A stretch of DNA of 64,000 nt from Actinomycetes bacterium (lineage in GTDB: Bacteria > Actinomycetota > Acidimicrobiia > Acidimicrobiales > Acidimicrobiaceae). Positions within the stretch are counted from its first letter, which is position 1. The number at the start of each line of letters is the position of its first letter. A program made the translations under genes and the position numbers. The notes beneath the pieces are model-generated. The model had not been told where the DNA came from. It searched no databases and saw only the letters and a list, made by a program, of their open reading frames with translations. This document shows, in pieces, positions 1 through 9,124 of the stretch. The DNA lies in assembly GCA_021819725.1 (NCBI GenBank), contig JAKAQR010000008.1, positions 62,001-126,000 of the forward strand. The letters run 5' to 3'.

Positions 1-193
1 TCGTTGGTACGGCGGTGTCGATGTAGGAGGTCGCCTCAAGGTTGAAGAGACGATCCTTGATCGAGTCAAAGCGCAGTCGCGGTTTGAGTTCGTTCATCAC
101 CTCACCCATTCTGGCCTCCAGTGACGGGGGGATGACGCCGCTACGGCGCAGCTTGACCATCTCGCGCTCAAGGCGCTCTCTCAGATCCTCCAC
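1..193 (-). CDS. Hypothetical protein, N-terminal fragment
   Basis: The gene runs off the left edge, so only the first 64 or so residues are seen. The start is GTG at 191-193 with a GGGAGG ribosome binding site about seven bases upstream. The visible part is charged and probably helical, beginning VEDLRERLEREMVKLRRSG, then a short Pro-Pro segment and a second amphipathic helix. No catalytic motif or signal peptide is visible and I do not recognise the family. It is divergent from the secreted SpoIID protein at 465, and the 271 bases between them contain no promoter I would defend. Confidence 0.55.
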   Translation of the reverse strand, partial: MEDLRERLEREMVKLRRSGVIPPSLEARMGEVMNELKPRLRFDSIKDRLFNLEATSYIDTAVPT

Positions 194-464
194 GTGAGAC
201 CTCCCGTTATCCTTGTTCGGTCGATCTTAGTTGCGCTCGCGTCAACCGGCCAAGGGTACGAACTGAGCACCGCTGATTTGGAGGGTCATCTCGCCCGTAG
301 TAGTGCTTAGGCCACGTTCGCTGCTATGGTGGAGAGGTTGACGAATTGTTGGCTGGCCCCGCGCATAGGTGCGAGTCGGCAGAGTCAAGTTGGGGTCTGG
401 GTGTTCCGATGACTGAAGGCATGAGAACAGTAGCTGCGTTGAGCAGATCGCCGTGGTGTGACTG

Positions 465-3400
465 ATGCGGCGTGGGCTCCATTCGAAGCGATCAGCGTTT
501 CTCCTCCCATCAGGGCGAACGAGTGCGATGCTTGCCGCTGGGGCACTGGTCGGTATCGTGCCGGCGGTAGTGCTTTTCCCGGCAACGAGTTATGCCAGCA
601 GTGGGGCTCTGACCTTCACCGGCTATGGGGTTGGATCTGGTAATGGCGCGAGTCAATTTGGTGAAGCCGGTTACGCCAGCCAAGGTCATCTCACCTATCA
701 GGAGATCCTCGCGCACTTCTATGGTGGTGCTACGCTGGCCAATACCTATGACCGACTCATCACCGTTTGGCTGACCCAGGGGACGGGACAGCCGGCAACG
801 GTGGTAGATGCCTCGGGCCTCGTCGTCAATAACATTGCGGTAGCTCCGAATACCCCGATCCAGGTATCCGATGCTGGTGGTACGATCTCGGTGAGCCAAG
901 GGCTGGGATCGAGTGGTTGTTCGGCTCCGACCTCATGGTCTCCACTGACGTCGACGACAGGGTCGTTGACGATAAGCCCAGGGAATTTGGAGCCGTTAGG
1001 TTCGATGGTCAACGAGACCCAGAGCCAAGCGCTCGGGTGGTGTCAGTCGAGTGGCGCCGTTGAGTACGTTCGAGGTACGCTCGGCGTCACCGAGAACGGG
1101 CAGGGACAGCAGGTCTTGACGAACACCCTTGGACTCGAATCCTATGTCCGAGGGGTCATTGGGAACGAGATGCCGGTGGTGTGGGGGACGCTTGGCAGTG
1201 CTGGTCCTCAGGGTCAGGCCTGGGGTTTCCAGGCGCTTGAGGCACAGGCGATAGAGGCGCGGACCTATGCACTTGCCGTAGGGAACTCCTATAGTTTTGC
1301 ACAGATCTGTGACTCTGACTATTGCCAGGTCTATGGAGGATTCAATACCGGGCAGGCCAGTCAGGCTCGCGCACTGATCGATGCGGCACAGACAGACACC
1401 GCAGGCCAAATCCTTAAGCAGTCCTCTGGCGCCCCTGCTTTTACCCAGTACTCCGCCTCCGATGGGGGTTACACCGCAGGAGGTGACTTCCCAGCGGTAC
1501 CCGACCCCTATGATGCCGGCTGTTATGCCTCGATCTGTGATCCTTGGGACCCGTGGAGTCAGACGGTTGGACTCTCCTCACTCCAGCAGGCCTTCGCGAA
1601 CGTGGGTACGGTGCAAGGTTTGAATGTCCTTCAGCGCACGGGTGAGGGTACTGACGGTGGTCGGGTCTTGTCGATCCAGGTCGTTGGTTCCAGCGGATCC
1701 TCCACCGTCTCGGGCACAGAGTTTGCCTCCATGCTCGGTCTGGACTCGGACTGGTTTAGCGTGAGTGGACCGATTGCGATCAACAACGATGGCAACAGTA
1801 CTGCGCCCGCCCAACCCTCGGGGTCGACCGCCAGCTCTGGCATTATCGTCGCCTCCGCGGACGGCGGTACCGCGGCCGAGGATGGAGCGACCGACCTCGG
1901 CAGCACCTACACCTACGGCATCACCGGTCTCTCGGGTTCGCGCCCCCTCAACGCTCCAGTGGTCGGTGTAGCCGCAACTCCCGATGGGAAGGGCTACTGG
2001 CTGGTCGCCGCTGACGGTGGCGTCTTTGACTTTGGCGATGCACATTTCTATGGCAGCACCTACACCTACGGCATCACCGGTCTCTCGGGTTCGCGCCCCC
2101 TCAACGCTCCTATCGTCGGCATTGCCTCGACGACCAACGGCAATGGCTACTGGCTGGTCGCCGCTGACGGTGGCGTCTTTGACTTTGGCAACGCAACCTA
2201 TCAGGGATCGGCCTACTCGAAGGGCTTCACCGGACTCACCGGTGCTCACCCACTCGCCGCGCCAGTCGTCGGCATCGCCTCAACCCCGAACGGCAACGGG
2301 TACTGGCTCCTTGAGGCCAATGGCACCGTCCTCTCCTTTGGGGATGCAGGCGACTATGGCCAACTGGGCCAGCCGGCCAATATCGTGGGCATCGCCTCGA
2401 CTGCGGATGGCCGTGGGTATTGGCTGCTCGGCGCCGACGGTGCCGTCTATGGTTTCGGGGACGCATCCTCGTACGGATCACTGAATCTGGGCGGCCAGGC
2501 AGCCAAGGCGGTATCGATCGTCACGGCACCCAACGGCACCGGCTACAGCATCATCCTCTCGAATGGCCAGGTGGTCGGTTTTAATGGAGGTCCGAGCTCT
2601 CCTGCACTCGGTTCGACGACGACAGGTCATGGGGCCCCAGTGATCGCAGCAGCGATACTGGGTGATCCAGCTCCAGGGACACCGCCAGTCATCAACGAAG
2701 GTAACACCGCCAGCTCTGGCATTATCGTCGCCTCCGCGGACGGCGGTACCGCGGCCGAGGATGGAGCGACTGACCTCGGCAGCACCTACACCTACGGCAT
2801 CACCGGTCTCTCGGGTTCGCGCCCCCTCAACGCTCCAGTGGTCGGTGTAGCCGCAACTCCCGATGGGAAGGGCTACTGGCTGGTCGCCGCTGACGGTGGC
2901 GTCTTTGACTTTGGCGATGCACATTTCTATGGCAGCACCTACACCTACGGCATCACCGGTCTCTCGGGTTCGCGCCCCCTCAACGCTCCTATCGTCGGCA
3001 TTGCCTCGACGACCAACGGCAATGGCTACTGGCTGGTCGCCGCTGACGGTGGCGTCTTTGACTTTGGCAACGCAACCTATCAGGGATCGGCCTACTCGAA
3101 GGGCTTCACCGGACTCACCGGTGCTCACCCACTCGCCGCGCCAGTCGTCGGCATCGCCTCAACCCCGAACGGCAACGGGTACTGGCTCCTTGAGGCCAAT
3201 GGCACCGTCCTCTCCTTTGGGGCAGCTCATGACTATGGAGATATCAGCCAGACAACGACGGTGCGATCCAAGTTCGTCGGCATCGTCGCCTCGCCAACGG
3301 GAGATGGGTACACCCTGTTGACCGCCGATGGGGCTACCTATGGCTTTGGCGATGCACCCTCGGCGGGTTCGGTACAGGCGAACCCCTTGGCGGTGGCTAT

Positions 3401-3548
3401 CATTCGTGGTCCCAACGGTGCCGGCTACAGCATCATCCTCTCGAATGGCCAGGTGGTCGGTTTTGATGGAGGCCCGAGCTCTCCGGCACTCGGTTCCACG
3501 ACGACAGGTCATGGGGCGCCGATCATCGGTGGTACGGCGGTCAGCTGA
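465..3548 (+). CDS. Secreted SpoIID/LytB-domain protein with C-terminal repeats
   Basis: A 1027-residue exported protein. An Arg/Lys-rich start and a hydrophobic stretch (residues about 20-45, ending near ATSYASS) form a signal peptide. Residues about 215-300 carry the SpoIID/LytB signature (LESYVRGVIGNEMP, then QALEAQAIEARTYAL and a CxxxYCQVYGG segment); this family acts on or binds peptidoglycan. After residue 450 the protein consists of about 50-residue repeats centred on GYWLVAADGGVFDFGDA, a repeat known from secreted actinobacterial proteins and probably a beta-propeller-like or wall-binding module. A 293-residue block is present twice (see the repeat entry). The start is the first ATG that keeps the signal peptide; it lacks a good ribosome binding site, so the exact start is uncertain. 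It converges with dprE2. A role in cell-wall remodelling is inferred. Confidence 0.85.
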   Translation: MRRGLHSKRSAFLLPSGRTSAMLAAGALVGIVPAVVLFPATSYASSGALTFTGYGVGSGNGASQFGEAGYASQGHLTYQEILAHFYGGATLANTYDRLITVWLTQGTGQPATVVDASGLVVNNIAVAPNTPIQVSDAGGTISVSQGLGSSGCSAPTSWSPLTSTTGSLTISPGNLEPLGSMVNETQSQALGWCQSSGAVEYVRGTLGVTENGQGQQVLTNTLGLESYVRGVIGNEMPVVWGTLGSAGPQGQAWGFQALEAQAIEARTYALAVGNSYSFAQICDSDYCQVYGGFNTGQASQARALIDAAQTDTAGQILKQSSGAPAFTQYSASDGGYTAGGDFPAVPDPYDAGCYASICDPWDPWSQTVGLSSLQQAFANVGTVQGLNVLQRTGEGTDGGRVLSIQVVGSSGSSTVSGTEFASMLGLDSDWFSVSGPIAINNDGNSTAPAQPSGSTASSGIIVASADGGTAAEDGATDLGSTYTYGITGLSGSRPLNAPVVGVAATPDGKGYWLVAADGGVFDFGDAHFYGSTYTYGITGLSGSRPLNAPIVGIASTTNGNGYWLVAADGGVFDFGNATYQGSAYSKGFTGLTGAHPLAAPVVGIASTPNGNGYWLLEANGTVLSFGDAGDYGQLGQPANIVGIASTADGRGYWLLGADGAVYGFGDASSYGSLNLGGQAAKAVSIVTAPNGTGYSIILSNGQVVGFNGGPSSPALGSTTTGHGAPVIAAAILGDPAPGTPPVINEGNTASSGIIVASADGGTAAEDGATDLGSTYTYGITGLSGSRPLNAPVVGVAATPDGKGYWLVAADGGVFDFGDAHFYGSTYTYGITGLSGSRPLNAPIVGIASTTNGNGYWLVAADGGVFDFGNATYQGSAYSKGFTGLTGAHPLAAPVVGIASTPNGNGYWLLEANGTVLSFGAAHDYGDISQTTTVRSKFVGIVASPTGDGYTLLTADGATYGFGDAPSAGSVQANPLAVAIIRGPNGAGYSIILSNGQVVGFDGGPSSPALGSTTTGHGAPIIGGTAVS
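1827..3222 (+). repeat. Near-identical 517-bp internal duplication (two copies)
   Basis: Bases 1827-2343 recur at 2706-3222, an offset of 879 bases (293 codons, in frame). Reading the copies side by side I find one difference, a silent C/T at 1892 versus 2771 in a Thr codon. After the copies diverge, the last part of each block again becomes alike (about 2542-2640 and 3421-3519) with several differences. Each copy itself holds shorter repeats of about 50 codons. Near-perfect identity at silent sites points to a recent duplication or continuing gene conversion, and to a site where assemblies may collapse. Confidence 0.9.
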
Positions 3549-3588
3549 CCTGAGTGTGGTCGAGAGCAATTGCTCGTCGATCTCTCGA

Positions 3589-4350
3589 CTAGTACGGGAT
3601 ACGCCTGACGAGGACGCGCGGAAGATGGCGATAGATCATCATGATCGGTCGCAGAATACGGGGGCTCCATACGATGGTGGTGTGTTGGGTGATGCCACGG
3701 ATGATATCATCGGCCACACGTTCCGGTGTGGTACTCAGCGGGGGTGTTGGCCGTCCTTTGGTCATCACAGTGGTGACAAAGCCTGGTCGGACGACCAAGA
3801 CCTGTACCGTTGGGTGGAGGCGATCAGCGAGACCGAGGGCAAATCCGTCGAGGCCTGCCTTGGCAGCGCCGTAGAGGTAATTTGAGCGTCGCACCTGTTC
3901 GCCCGCTACCGAGGAGAGCACGATGATGAGCCCGTACCCCTGTGTCTGTAGTCGATTGGCGCAATGGGTCAACGCCATCGCTGGTCCAGTGAAGTTAACG
4001 GTGATGGAGTGGGCTACCTTAGCTGGTTCCTGCTCGTCCTCTGACTGCATGCCAAGCCAGCCAGCGCCCATGATGACGGCATCGAGGGGTTGAACACTCG
4101 CTAGTGCTTCGCTGATGCGGTGATCGAGGGTCGTCGTGTCGGCAAGGTCAAGGTGTCGTGTCTCGACAACCAGCGTTGGGTAGGCCGCAAGGAGTTCGGT
4201 ACTTGTCTGTGTCATCGATTGTGGGTGTGGTCCAAGGAGGAGGACCGAGCGTAGTGATGCGGCCCCAAGTCGTCCCAGGAGGGCACGTACGATCTCGGAC
4301 CCCCCTCCGATGACGAGCACGTGTTGAGGTAGCCCGTGGTTATCGAGCAT
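3589..4350 (-). CDS. dprE2: Decaprenylphospho-beta-D-erythro-pentofuranosid-2-ulose 2-reductase (DprE2-like)
   Basis: A short-chain dehydrogenase that in mycobacteria reduces the 2-keto sugar lipid made by DprE1 to decaprenylphosphoryl arabinose, the donor for cell-wall arabinan. It has an N-terminal nucleotide loop (VLVIGGGSEI), a catalytic Ser-Tyr-Lys set (SSVAGEQVRRSNYLYGAAKAG) and the DprE2-typical ending RHLPRVLVRRIPY, which I recall closely matching the mycobacterial protein. The chosen ATG (4348-4350) gives 253 residues, the family length. A TTG at 4423-4425 would add 25 residues that the family lacks but would leave only eight bases after the upstream stop. It is last in a run with a membrane protein and a DnaQ-like exonuclease. 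No dprE1 lies in the window. Confidence 0.8.
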   Translation of the reverse strand: MLDNHGLPQHVLVIGGGSEIVRALLGRLGAASLRSVLLLGPHPQSMTQTSTELLAAYPTLVVETRHLDLADTTTLDHRISEALASVQPLDAVIMGAGWLGMQSEDEQEPAKVAHSITVNFTGPAMALTHCANRLQTQGYGLIIVLSSVAGEQVRRSNYLYGAAKAGLDGFALGLADRLHPTVQVLVVRPGFVTTVMTKGRPTPPLSTTPERVADDIIRGITQHTTIVWSPRILRPIMMIYRHLPRVLVRRIPY

Positions 4351-4433
4351 CTTCGTCTCTGGTGGGGCGTGGATCGGCGAAAGTAGGGGGGCCCAACTCG
4401 TGGTGGGGAGAGGGAGGGATGACAAATGGCCAG

Positions 4434-5423
4434 CTAAGCACGGTTATCCAAGTCGAAGTTCGCCTCTGCGCAGTCGTATGCATCGTCGATGACGCGATGT
4501 GGGCGCACGAGCGAAAAGAGCCCGTCGGTTGCACTCGCGACAAGTGGCGGAGCGATCTGTGAGAGCGCGACGCCGATCACGATCAGATACGTGATGCGGA
4601 GGTCGGTGGCGTGGCCAAAGACGATCGGGATAATCGCGAGGGCGAGGATGGGTGGACTCTCGATCTCGCGTTTGGTGACGAGAATGAGGGCAAGGGTCAG
4701 CGTGATGAGCACCACGAAGTTGGAGTTGAGGTTGATGAAGAGGAGGATGGTCAACTCGATGGCCCCAAGGATCGCTAGCGCGGTCCAGGTGAGTTGGCGG
4801 ACTCCGCGCCCCTTGGGGGCGTTGGCGTTTTCGACGGTCGCAACGAAGAGAGGCGGCAAGACCGCTAGCGGAGAATGTACGATCCAGACGGCTAGCACCA
4901 TCACACCCAGGGAGCCGACGATGATGATCGTCGATCGGAGGTTGACGGGGATTGGCGATGAAGGACCGAGGCCTGGGCGCTCGGTGATGACGATGAAGAG
5001 AATTGGGATCCCCATGAAAATGATGACTGCCAGGACGTAGAGGGGCGAGATGAGATGGAGGTAGACGGGGAGGAGGCCGGCTGAGAGCGCAGGATAGGCA
5101 GGGACACGGAAAAACAGCACGGCCCCAAGGATGACCGCCAAGGTGATGACGATCTGGGCGATCAGATTCAGGGGGAGGTAGCGAGTGATCTCGACTCCGA
5201 GAAAGGCAGCCCCGCAGATCACGAGGTAGAAGGGGATGGGACCCCGGCGCCATTCATCGATACGGAAGAAGATCAGACCGGTCGAGACGGCACCGACCTC
5301 GGGGACCACCATGGTCTGTTGGTGGAAAATGGTCACGGCGCTCACCATGAAGGCTACGGCGATGAGCACGCAGAGACCTCGGAGCCAATGACCCTCCCAC
5401 CAGTCGGTGGACAGGCGGCTCAC
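4434..5423 (-). CDS. Polytopic membrane protein of unknown function
   Basis: About 329 residues with eight or more hydrophobic segments spread over the length, for example LCVLIAVAFMVSAV near the start and LALIIP-like stretches near the end. There are few charged loops and no recognisable catalytic motif. The start chosen is the GTG at 5421-5423, whose GTGA overlaps the stop of the exonuclease gene by four bases; a GTG at 5451-5453 is an alternative that adds ten residues. Neither has a strong ribosome binding site, so translational coupling is likely. It sits between an exonuclease gene and dprE2 on the same strand. A link to the lipid-linked sugar handled by DprE2 is possible but rests only on position. 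I do not recognise the family. Confidence 0.7.
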   Translation of the reverse strand: MSRLSTDWWEGHWLRGLCVLIAVAFMVSAVTIFHQQTMVVPEVGAVSTGLIFFRIDEWRRGPIPFYLVICGAAFLGVEITRYLPLNLIAQIVITLAVILGAVLFFRVPAYPALSAGLLPVYLHLISPLYVLAVIIFMGIPILFIVITERPGLGPSSPIPVNLRSTIIIVGSLGVMVLAVWIVHSPLAVLPPLFVATVENANAPKGRGVRQLTWTALAILGAIELTILLFINLNSNFVVLITLTLALILVTKREIESPPILALAIIPIVFGHATDLRITYLIVIGVALSQIAPPLVASATDGLFSLVRPHRVIDDAYDCAEANFDLDNRA

Positions 5424-6127
5424 GATGATCGAGGGGTGGTGTCGATGGGCCACGCCTTGGGAATGGTGATAGGTCCACCCTGGTGTTCACGACGGTAGTC
5501 ATTCAAGTTACGGAGCCATTTGATGTGTTCGCGTTCCTGGAGTGCCATGAGGCTTGGGCCATCCATCGTAACGATGCGAGGGTAGGCATCGAGTTGTCGG
5601 CGCGCTACCTCGACGGTGGCGTGGGCATCACCGAGGGCATTATGCGCGTTGTTGAGTTCAACGCCATAGAATTCGCAGAGGGCGTCGAGCTGTCGCGAAC
5701 CGCGCCGGGGGGCACTAAAGACGCGGTCAATGACGTAGATGTCGAGCACTGGGCCCTGCCAGCCGACGTTATGAAGCCCCTTGCCGAAGTGCCGACGGAG
5801 TTGGGCGTCGATGATGCTGAGGTCGAAAGAGACGTTCATTCCAATCAGTAGCCAGCCTTGGCGACCTGCTTTGACGAGATCGTTGCCGATATGTCTGAGG
5901 GCCTCCGCGAGGGGCTGGCCCTCACGCGCAGCCTGTTCATCCGAGATGCCATGCTTTGCGGTCGCCTCCGGTGCGATAGGTCGCGTCGGTGCCACGAGGC
6001 TATAGTCGTCACTGATGCCATCCTGGCTCCACCAGGAGAGGGCATAGGAGACCGGCTCATCGTCGGTGAGCGAGAGACCGGTGGTTTCGAGATCGAAGCC
6101 GAGAAGATTGGTGGTGTCGAGCATCAT
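5420..6127 (-). CDS. DnaQ-like 3'-5' exonuclease (DEDDh family)
   Basis: A 235-residue protein with the exonuclease acidic motifs: Exo I FDLETTG (about residues 11-17), Exo II in NVSFDLSIID (about 98-107) and Exo III HNALGDAHAT (about 160-170), with the His of the DEDDh subgroup. Such enzymes remove nucleotides from 3' ends in proofreading or repair. There is no polymerase or BRCT domain, so it is a stand-alone exonuclease rather than the DnaQ subunit with certainty. The start ATG at 6125-6127 follows an AAAGGAC ribosome binding site, which favours it over the next ATG. It heads a three-gene minus-strand run with the membrane protein and dprE2. Confidence 0.85.
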   Translation of the reverse strand: MMLDTTNLLGFDLETTGLSLTDDEPVSYALSWWSQDGISDDYSLVAPTRPIAPEATAKHGISDEQAAREGQPLAEALRHIGNDLVKAGRQGWLLIGMNVSFDLSIIDAQLRRHFGKGLHNVGWQGPVLDIYVIDRVFSAPRRGSRQLDALCEFYGVELNNAHNALGDAHATVEVARRQLDAYPRIVTMDGPSLMALQEREHIKWLRNLNDYRREHQGGPITIPKAWPIDTTPRSS

Positions 6128-6161
6128 GTCCTTTCGTGCCTAGATGGTTGGGCAGCGCATG

Positions 6162-7535
6162 CTAGACCAGTGGCGCAAACTGGGCAGTGAAGTGCCTGAG
6201 CGCAGGTGGCTCCTTGACGATGCGATAACCCCTGAGGTTGGGAGCAATGTTGAGCACCTCGGCACACACCTCAACGACATAGTCGATGTGGCTCTGGGTA
6301 TAGGTACGCCTCGGAATAGCGAGGCGTACTAGCTCAAGAGCGCTAGGATGCTCGCTGCCATCAGGAGCACGCCCAAACATGACCGAGCCGATCTCGCAGC
6401 CACGGACACCACCGAGTTCATAGAGCGCGATCGCCAGTGCTTGTCCAGGATACGCAAGAGCAGGGATATGAGGGAGCAGACGTCGGGCATCGAGATAGAT
6501 GGCGTGGCCGCCACTTGGCCTCACGACAGGGAAGTCCATCTCTTCTAAGGCATCGCCGAGGTAGGCGGTGGATGCGATTCGGTAGTGGAGATAGTCGTGG
6601 GATACTGCTTCACGTAGTCCCTGCGCGATCGCCTCTAAATCCCTGCCGGCAAGGCCTCCATAGGTCGGGAAGCCCTCGGTGAGGATGAGCATCGTTCGTG
6701 CCTGATCAGCGATCGCAGGGTCGTTGGTGGCCAGCCAGCCTCCAATATTTGCCATCGGATCTTTCTTGGCGCTCATGGTCATGCCGTCAGCGTAGGAGTA
6801 CATCTCCCGTACGATCTCGGTGACGGACTTGGTGGCATAACCCGGCTCACGCAGCCGAATGAACCAGGCGTTTTCGGCGAAACGGCACGAGTCTAGATAG
6901 AGTGGGACCCCAAAAGTTCGGCAAAGCGTGCTGGCGGCGCGGATATTCTCCATGGAGACCGGTTGTCCGCCTCCAGAGTTGTTGGTCACGGTCAGGATAA
7001 CCGCAGGGATGTCAGTGGCCCGCTTGGCCAGGAGCGCTTCGAGCGCCGAGAGGTTGATGTTGCCTTTGAAGGGTGCCTCGAGTTCGGGGTCGAGCCCTTC
7101 GGGGCACAAGAGATCGATGGCTTGGGCGCCGGTGTATTCCACGTTAGCCCGAGTGGTATCGAAGTGCGTGTTCGCAGGGACGATCTTGTTTGGCCCACCC
7201 AGTACCGAGAAGAGGATGCGTTCGGCGGCACGTCCCTGATGGGTTGGGATGATGTGGGGAAAACCAAAGAGTTCCTGCACCGCACTCTCGAAGATCTCCC
7301 ATGATGGAGATCCGGCATAGGACTCGTCACCGTGCTGGATCGCTGCCCATTGGTCGCGACTCATCGCGCCGGTTCCTGAGTCGGTGAGCAGGTCAATCAT
7401 CACGTTACGCGCAGGCAACTGGAAGAGGTTGTAGTGGGCGACACGGATCGCCTCTTGGCGCTGTTCTCTGGTTGTCATCGGGATCGGTTCGACCGAGTGG
7501 ATGCGAAATGGTTCGATGATCGTCTGATAGGCCAT
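6162..7535 (-). CDS. tnaA: Tryptophanase / tyrosine phenol-lyase family beta-eliminating lyase
   Basis: A PLP-dependent lyase of 457 residues, the usual family length. Members cleave tryptophan to indole, or tyrosine to phenol, plus pyruvate and ammonia. The PLP lysine lies in TMSAKKD (about residue 256), the cofactor-binding Asp in LYLDSCRFAEN, and the family ending RLAIPRRTYTQSHIDYV is present. MSAKKD and RRTYT resemble tryptophanase, while the following ANIGG is more like tyrosine phenol-lyase, so substrate choice is not settled by eye. No tnaC-type leader peptide or tnaB permease is next to it. The ATG at 7533-7535 lacks a clear ribosome binding site. The aarF-like gene is divergent. Confidence 0.85.
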   Translation of the reverse strand: MAYQTIIEPFRIHSVEPIPMTTREQRQEAIRVAHYNLFQLPARNVMIDLLTDSGTGAMSRDQWAAIQHGDESYAGSPSWEIFESAVQELFGFPHIIPTHQGRAAERILFSVLGGPNKIVPANTHFDTTRANVEYTGAQAIDLLCPEGLDPELEAPFKGNINLSALEALLAKRATDIPAVILTVTNNSGGGQPVSMENIRAASTLCRTFGVPLYLDSCRFAENAWFIRLREPGYATKSVTEIVREMYSYADGMTMSAKKDPMANIGGWLATNDPAIADQARTMLILTEGFPTYGGLAGRDLEAIAQGLREAVSHDYLHYRIASTAYLGDALEEMDFPVVRPSGGHAIYLDARRLLPHIPALAYPGQALAIALYELGGVRGCEIGSVMFGRAPDGSEHPSALELVRLAIPRRTYTQSHIDYVVEVCAEVLNIAPNLRGYRIVKEPPALRHFTAQFAPLV

Positions 7536-7620
7536 GGAAGGATTCTAGGTCACCTTCGTTCTTCCTCCAAGCCTGGCGCACGAGGAATCAGTGCTCTTGA
7601 TCTGGCGTAGGCTGACGGGT

Positions 7621-8967
7621 ATGGGTTTCAACGTACGTCGTGGGTATCGTTCATCCTCGATGATTCTTGGATTAGCAACGCGCAACGCGTTACGTCGGTT
7701 ACGGGTGCGGCTCACACCCGCGTCGGGGCGTGAGGTCGCACTCCGCAACGCCCGTATGGCGACCGCCGCCGACGTTCGGGCACAGTTTGCGAACACCCGC
7801 GGACTGATGACCAAGCTTGCCCAGATGGCGGGGTATCTCGATGCTGAGGTCGACCCCGATCTCCGTGCTGCGCTGGCGAGTTTCCAGCGGGATGCGCCGA
7901 CGATGGAGTTTGCCCTGGCGGAGGCGACCATCCTCGCCGAGATTCCTGACTTCTATCGTCTTGTCAAGGAGGTCGATCCGCTTCCCGTCGCCAGCGCCTC
8001 GATCGGACAGGTTCACCGCGGTCGGTTACGCTCTGGCGAGGAGATCGCGATCAAGGTCCAGTTTCCTGATGCGGCCGCACTGATTGGCGCAGATCTTGAC
8101 AACGCTGGGCTCGTAGCTGGTGCATTGAAGTTGCTCTTTCCGTCGATGGCGACGGGTGAGATGGCCGATGAGCTGGTCCTGCGGTTGGAGGAGGAGTTGG
8201 ATTACACCAACGAGGCACGACGGACACAGACTTTTGCTGATTACTATCAGGACCATCCTTTCATCGTGGTTCCGCGTGTCAACTTCGCGCTCTCCTCTCC
8301 TCATGTGCTGGTAACCCAGTACCTGCATGGCAGGTCCTTTGAGGAGGTGCTGAGCGAACCGCAGTCGGTACGGGATGCCTATGGCGAGGTGCTCTTTCGT
8401 TTCGTTTTTCGCAGCCTCTATCGGCTCCGACTCTTCAATGGTGATCCGCACCCAGGTAACTACCTCTTTCTCAAGGACGGTCGCATTGGCTTCTTGGACT
8501 TCGGATTTACCAAGGAGTTCACCCAAGCGGAGATTGAACTCTTTGAGTCGATGATTCAGGCGATGGTGCTCGACCGGGATAAGCCACGTTTTGCCAAAAT
8601 CGTCTATGCAGCTGGACTCGTCACCAAGGACGATCTCGATCCAGAGGCGATTGCCGACTTCTTCCGGGATTTCTATGACATCGTCGCCGATGATCGTGTG
8701 TTTTCGGTGACGAGTGCCTACGCGAGTGCTTTGCTACGACACACCTTTGATCATAGCCATCCCGTCGCTAAGTACTTGAATGTCCCCCGCGCATTCGTGG
8801 TCCTCCAGCGCATCAACCTCGGGCTGTATGCACTGCTTGGCTATCTTGGGGCAACGGCGAACTGGCGCGCGATAGCGAGCGAGATCTGGCCATTCGTGGC
8901 GGCGCCGCCGACGACGCCGATCGGCGAGGCGGAACAGCCATGGTTACAGCGGCATCCCCCGCAGTAG
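7621..8967 (+). CDS. ABC1/AarF/UbiB family atypical kinase
   Basis: Members of this protein-kinase-like family support quinone synthesis or lipid homeostasis in many bacteria. The marks are the family N-terminal KxGQ-type helix, here TKLAQMAGYLD; the Ala-rich nucleotide loop ASASIGQVHRG; the ion-pair Lys in IAIKVQFPD; and the catalytic and metal sites NGDPHPGNYLF and LDFGFTKEF. The length (448 residues) is normal. ATG 7621 gives a start near the family's N-terminus; a GTG at 7591 in frame would add ten residues. The gene stands alone, divergent from tryptophanase and upstream of hsp20. No ubiquinone or menaquinone genes are adjacent, so its substrate cannot be inferred here. Confidence 0.8.
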   Translation: MGFNVRRGYRSSSMILGLATRNALRRLRVRLTPASGREVALRNARMATAADVRAQFANTRGLMTKLAQMAGYLDAEVDPDLRAALASFQRDAPTMEFALAEATILAEIPDFYRLVKEVDPLPVASASIGQVHRGRLRSGEEIAIKVQFPDAAALIGADLDNAGLVAGALKLLFPSMATGEMADELVLRLEEELDYTNEARRTQTFADYYQDHPFIVVPRVNFALSSPHVLVTQYLHGRSFEEVLSEPQSVRDAYGEVLFRFVFRSLYRLRLFNGDPHPGNYLFLKDGRIGFLDFGFTKEFTQAEIELFESMIQAMVLDRDKPRFAKIVYAAGLVTKDDLDPEAIADFFRDFYDIVADDRVFSVTSAYASALLRHTFDHSHPVAKYLNVPRAFVVLQRINLGLYALLGYLGATANWRAIASEIWPFVAAPPTTPIGEAEQPWLQRHPPQ

Positions 8968-9019
8968 TGACAAAGATTGTCTCACGACTTAAGAAACCTA
9001 ACCATAATCTATCGCAAAA

Positions 9020-9054
9020 CTTGAGTGTGAACGACTAAGGAAATCTGGTATACT
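9020..9054 (+). promoter_or_regulatory. HAIR-like HspR operator over the hsp20 promoter
   Basis: CTTGAGT-N7-ACTAAGG at 9020-9040 matches the actinobacterial HAIR consensus CTTGAGT-N7-ACTCAAG in 12 of 14 fixed positions with the correct spacer. A TATACT -10 box lies at 9049-9054, with a weak -35 (TGTGAA, 9026-9031) 17 bases upstream inside the operator. HspR bound here would block RNA polymerase, as known for hsp20-type genes in mycobacteria. HspR itself is not encoded in the window. Confidence 0.65.
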
Positions 9055-9124
9055 CGGGAATAGATGCTGCGATGCCAGCATTGATAGGAGTGAGCAGTGG
9101 TGCTGCTCTTGATAAAGGAGGTTC

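Noticed and set aside
338..366. TTGACG as a -35 box for the SpoIID gene
   Set aside because: The expected -10 position reads GCGCAT, so no promoter can be supported.
1578..3128. Two long minus-strand frames in the SpoIID gene repeats
   Set aside because: They repeat because the plus-strand DNA repeats; the products resemble nothing.
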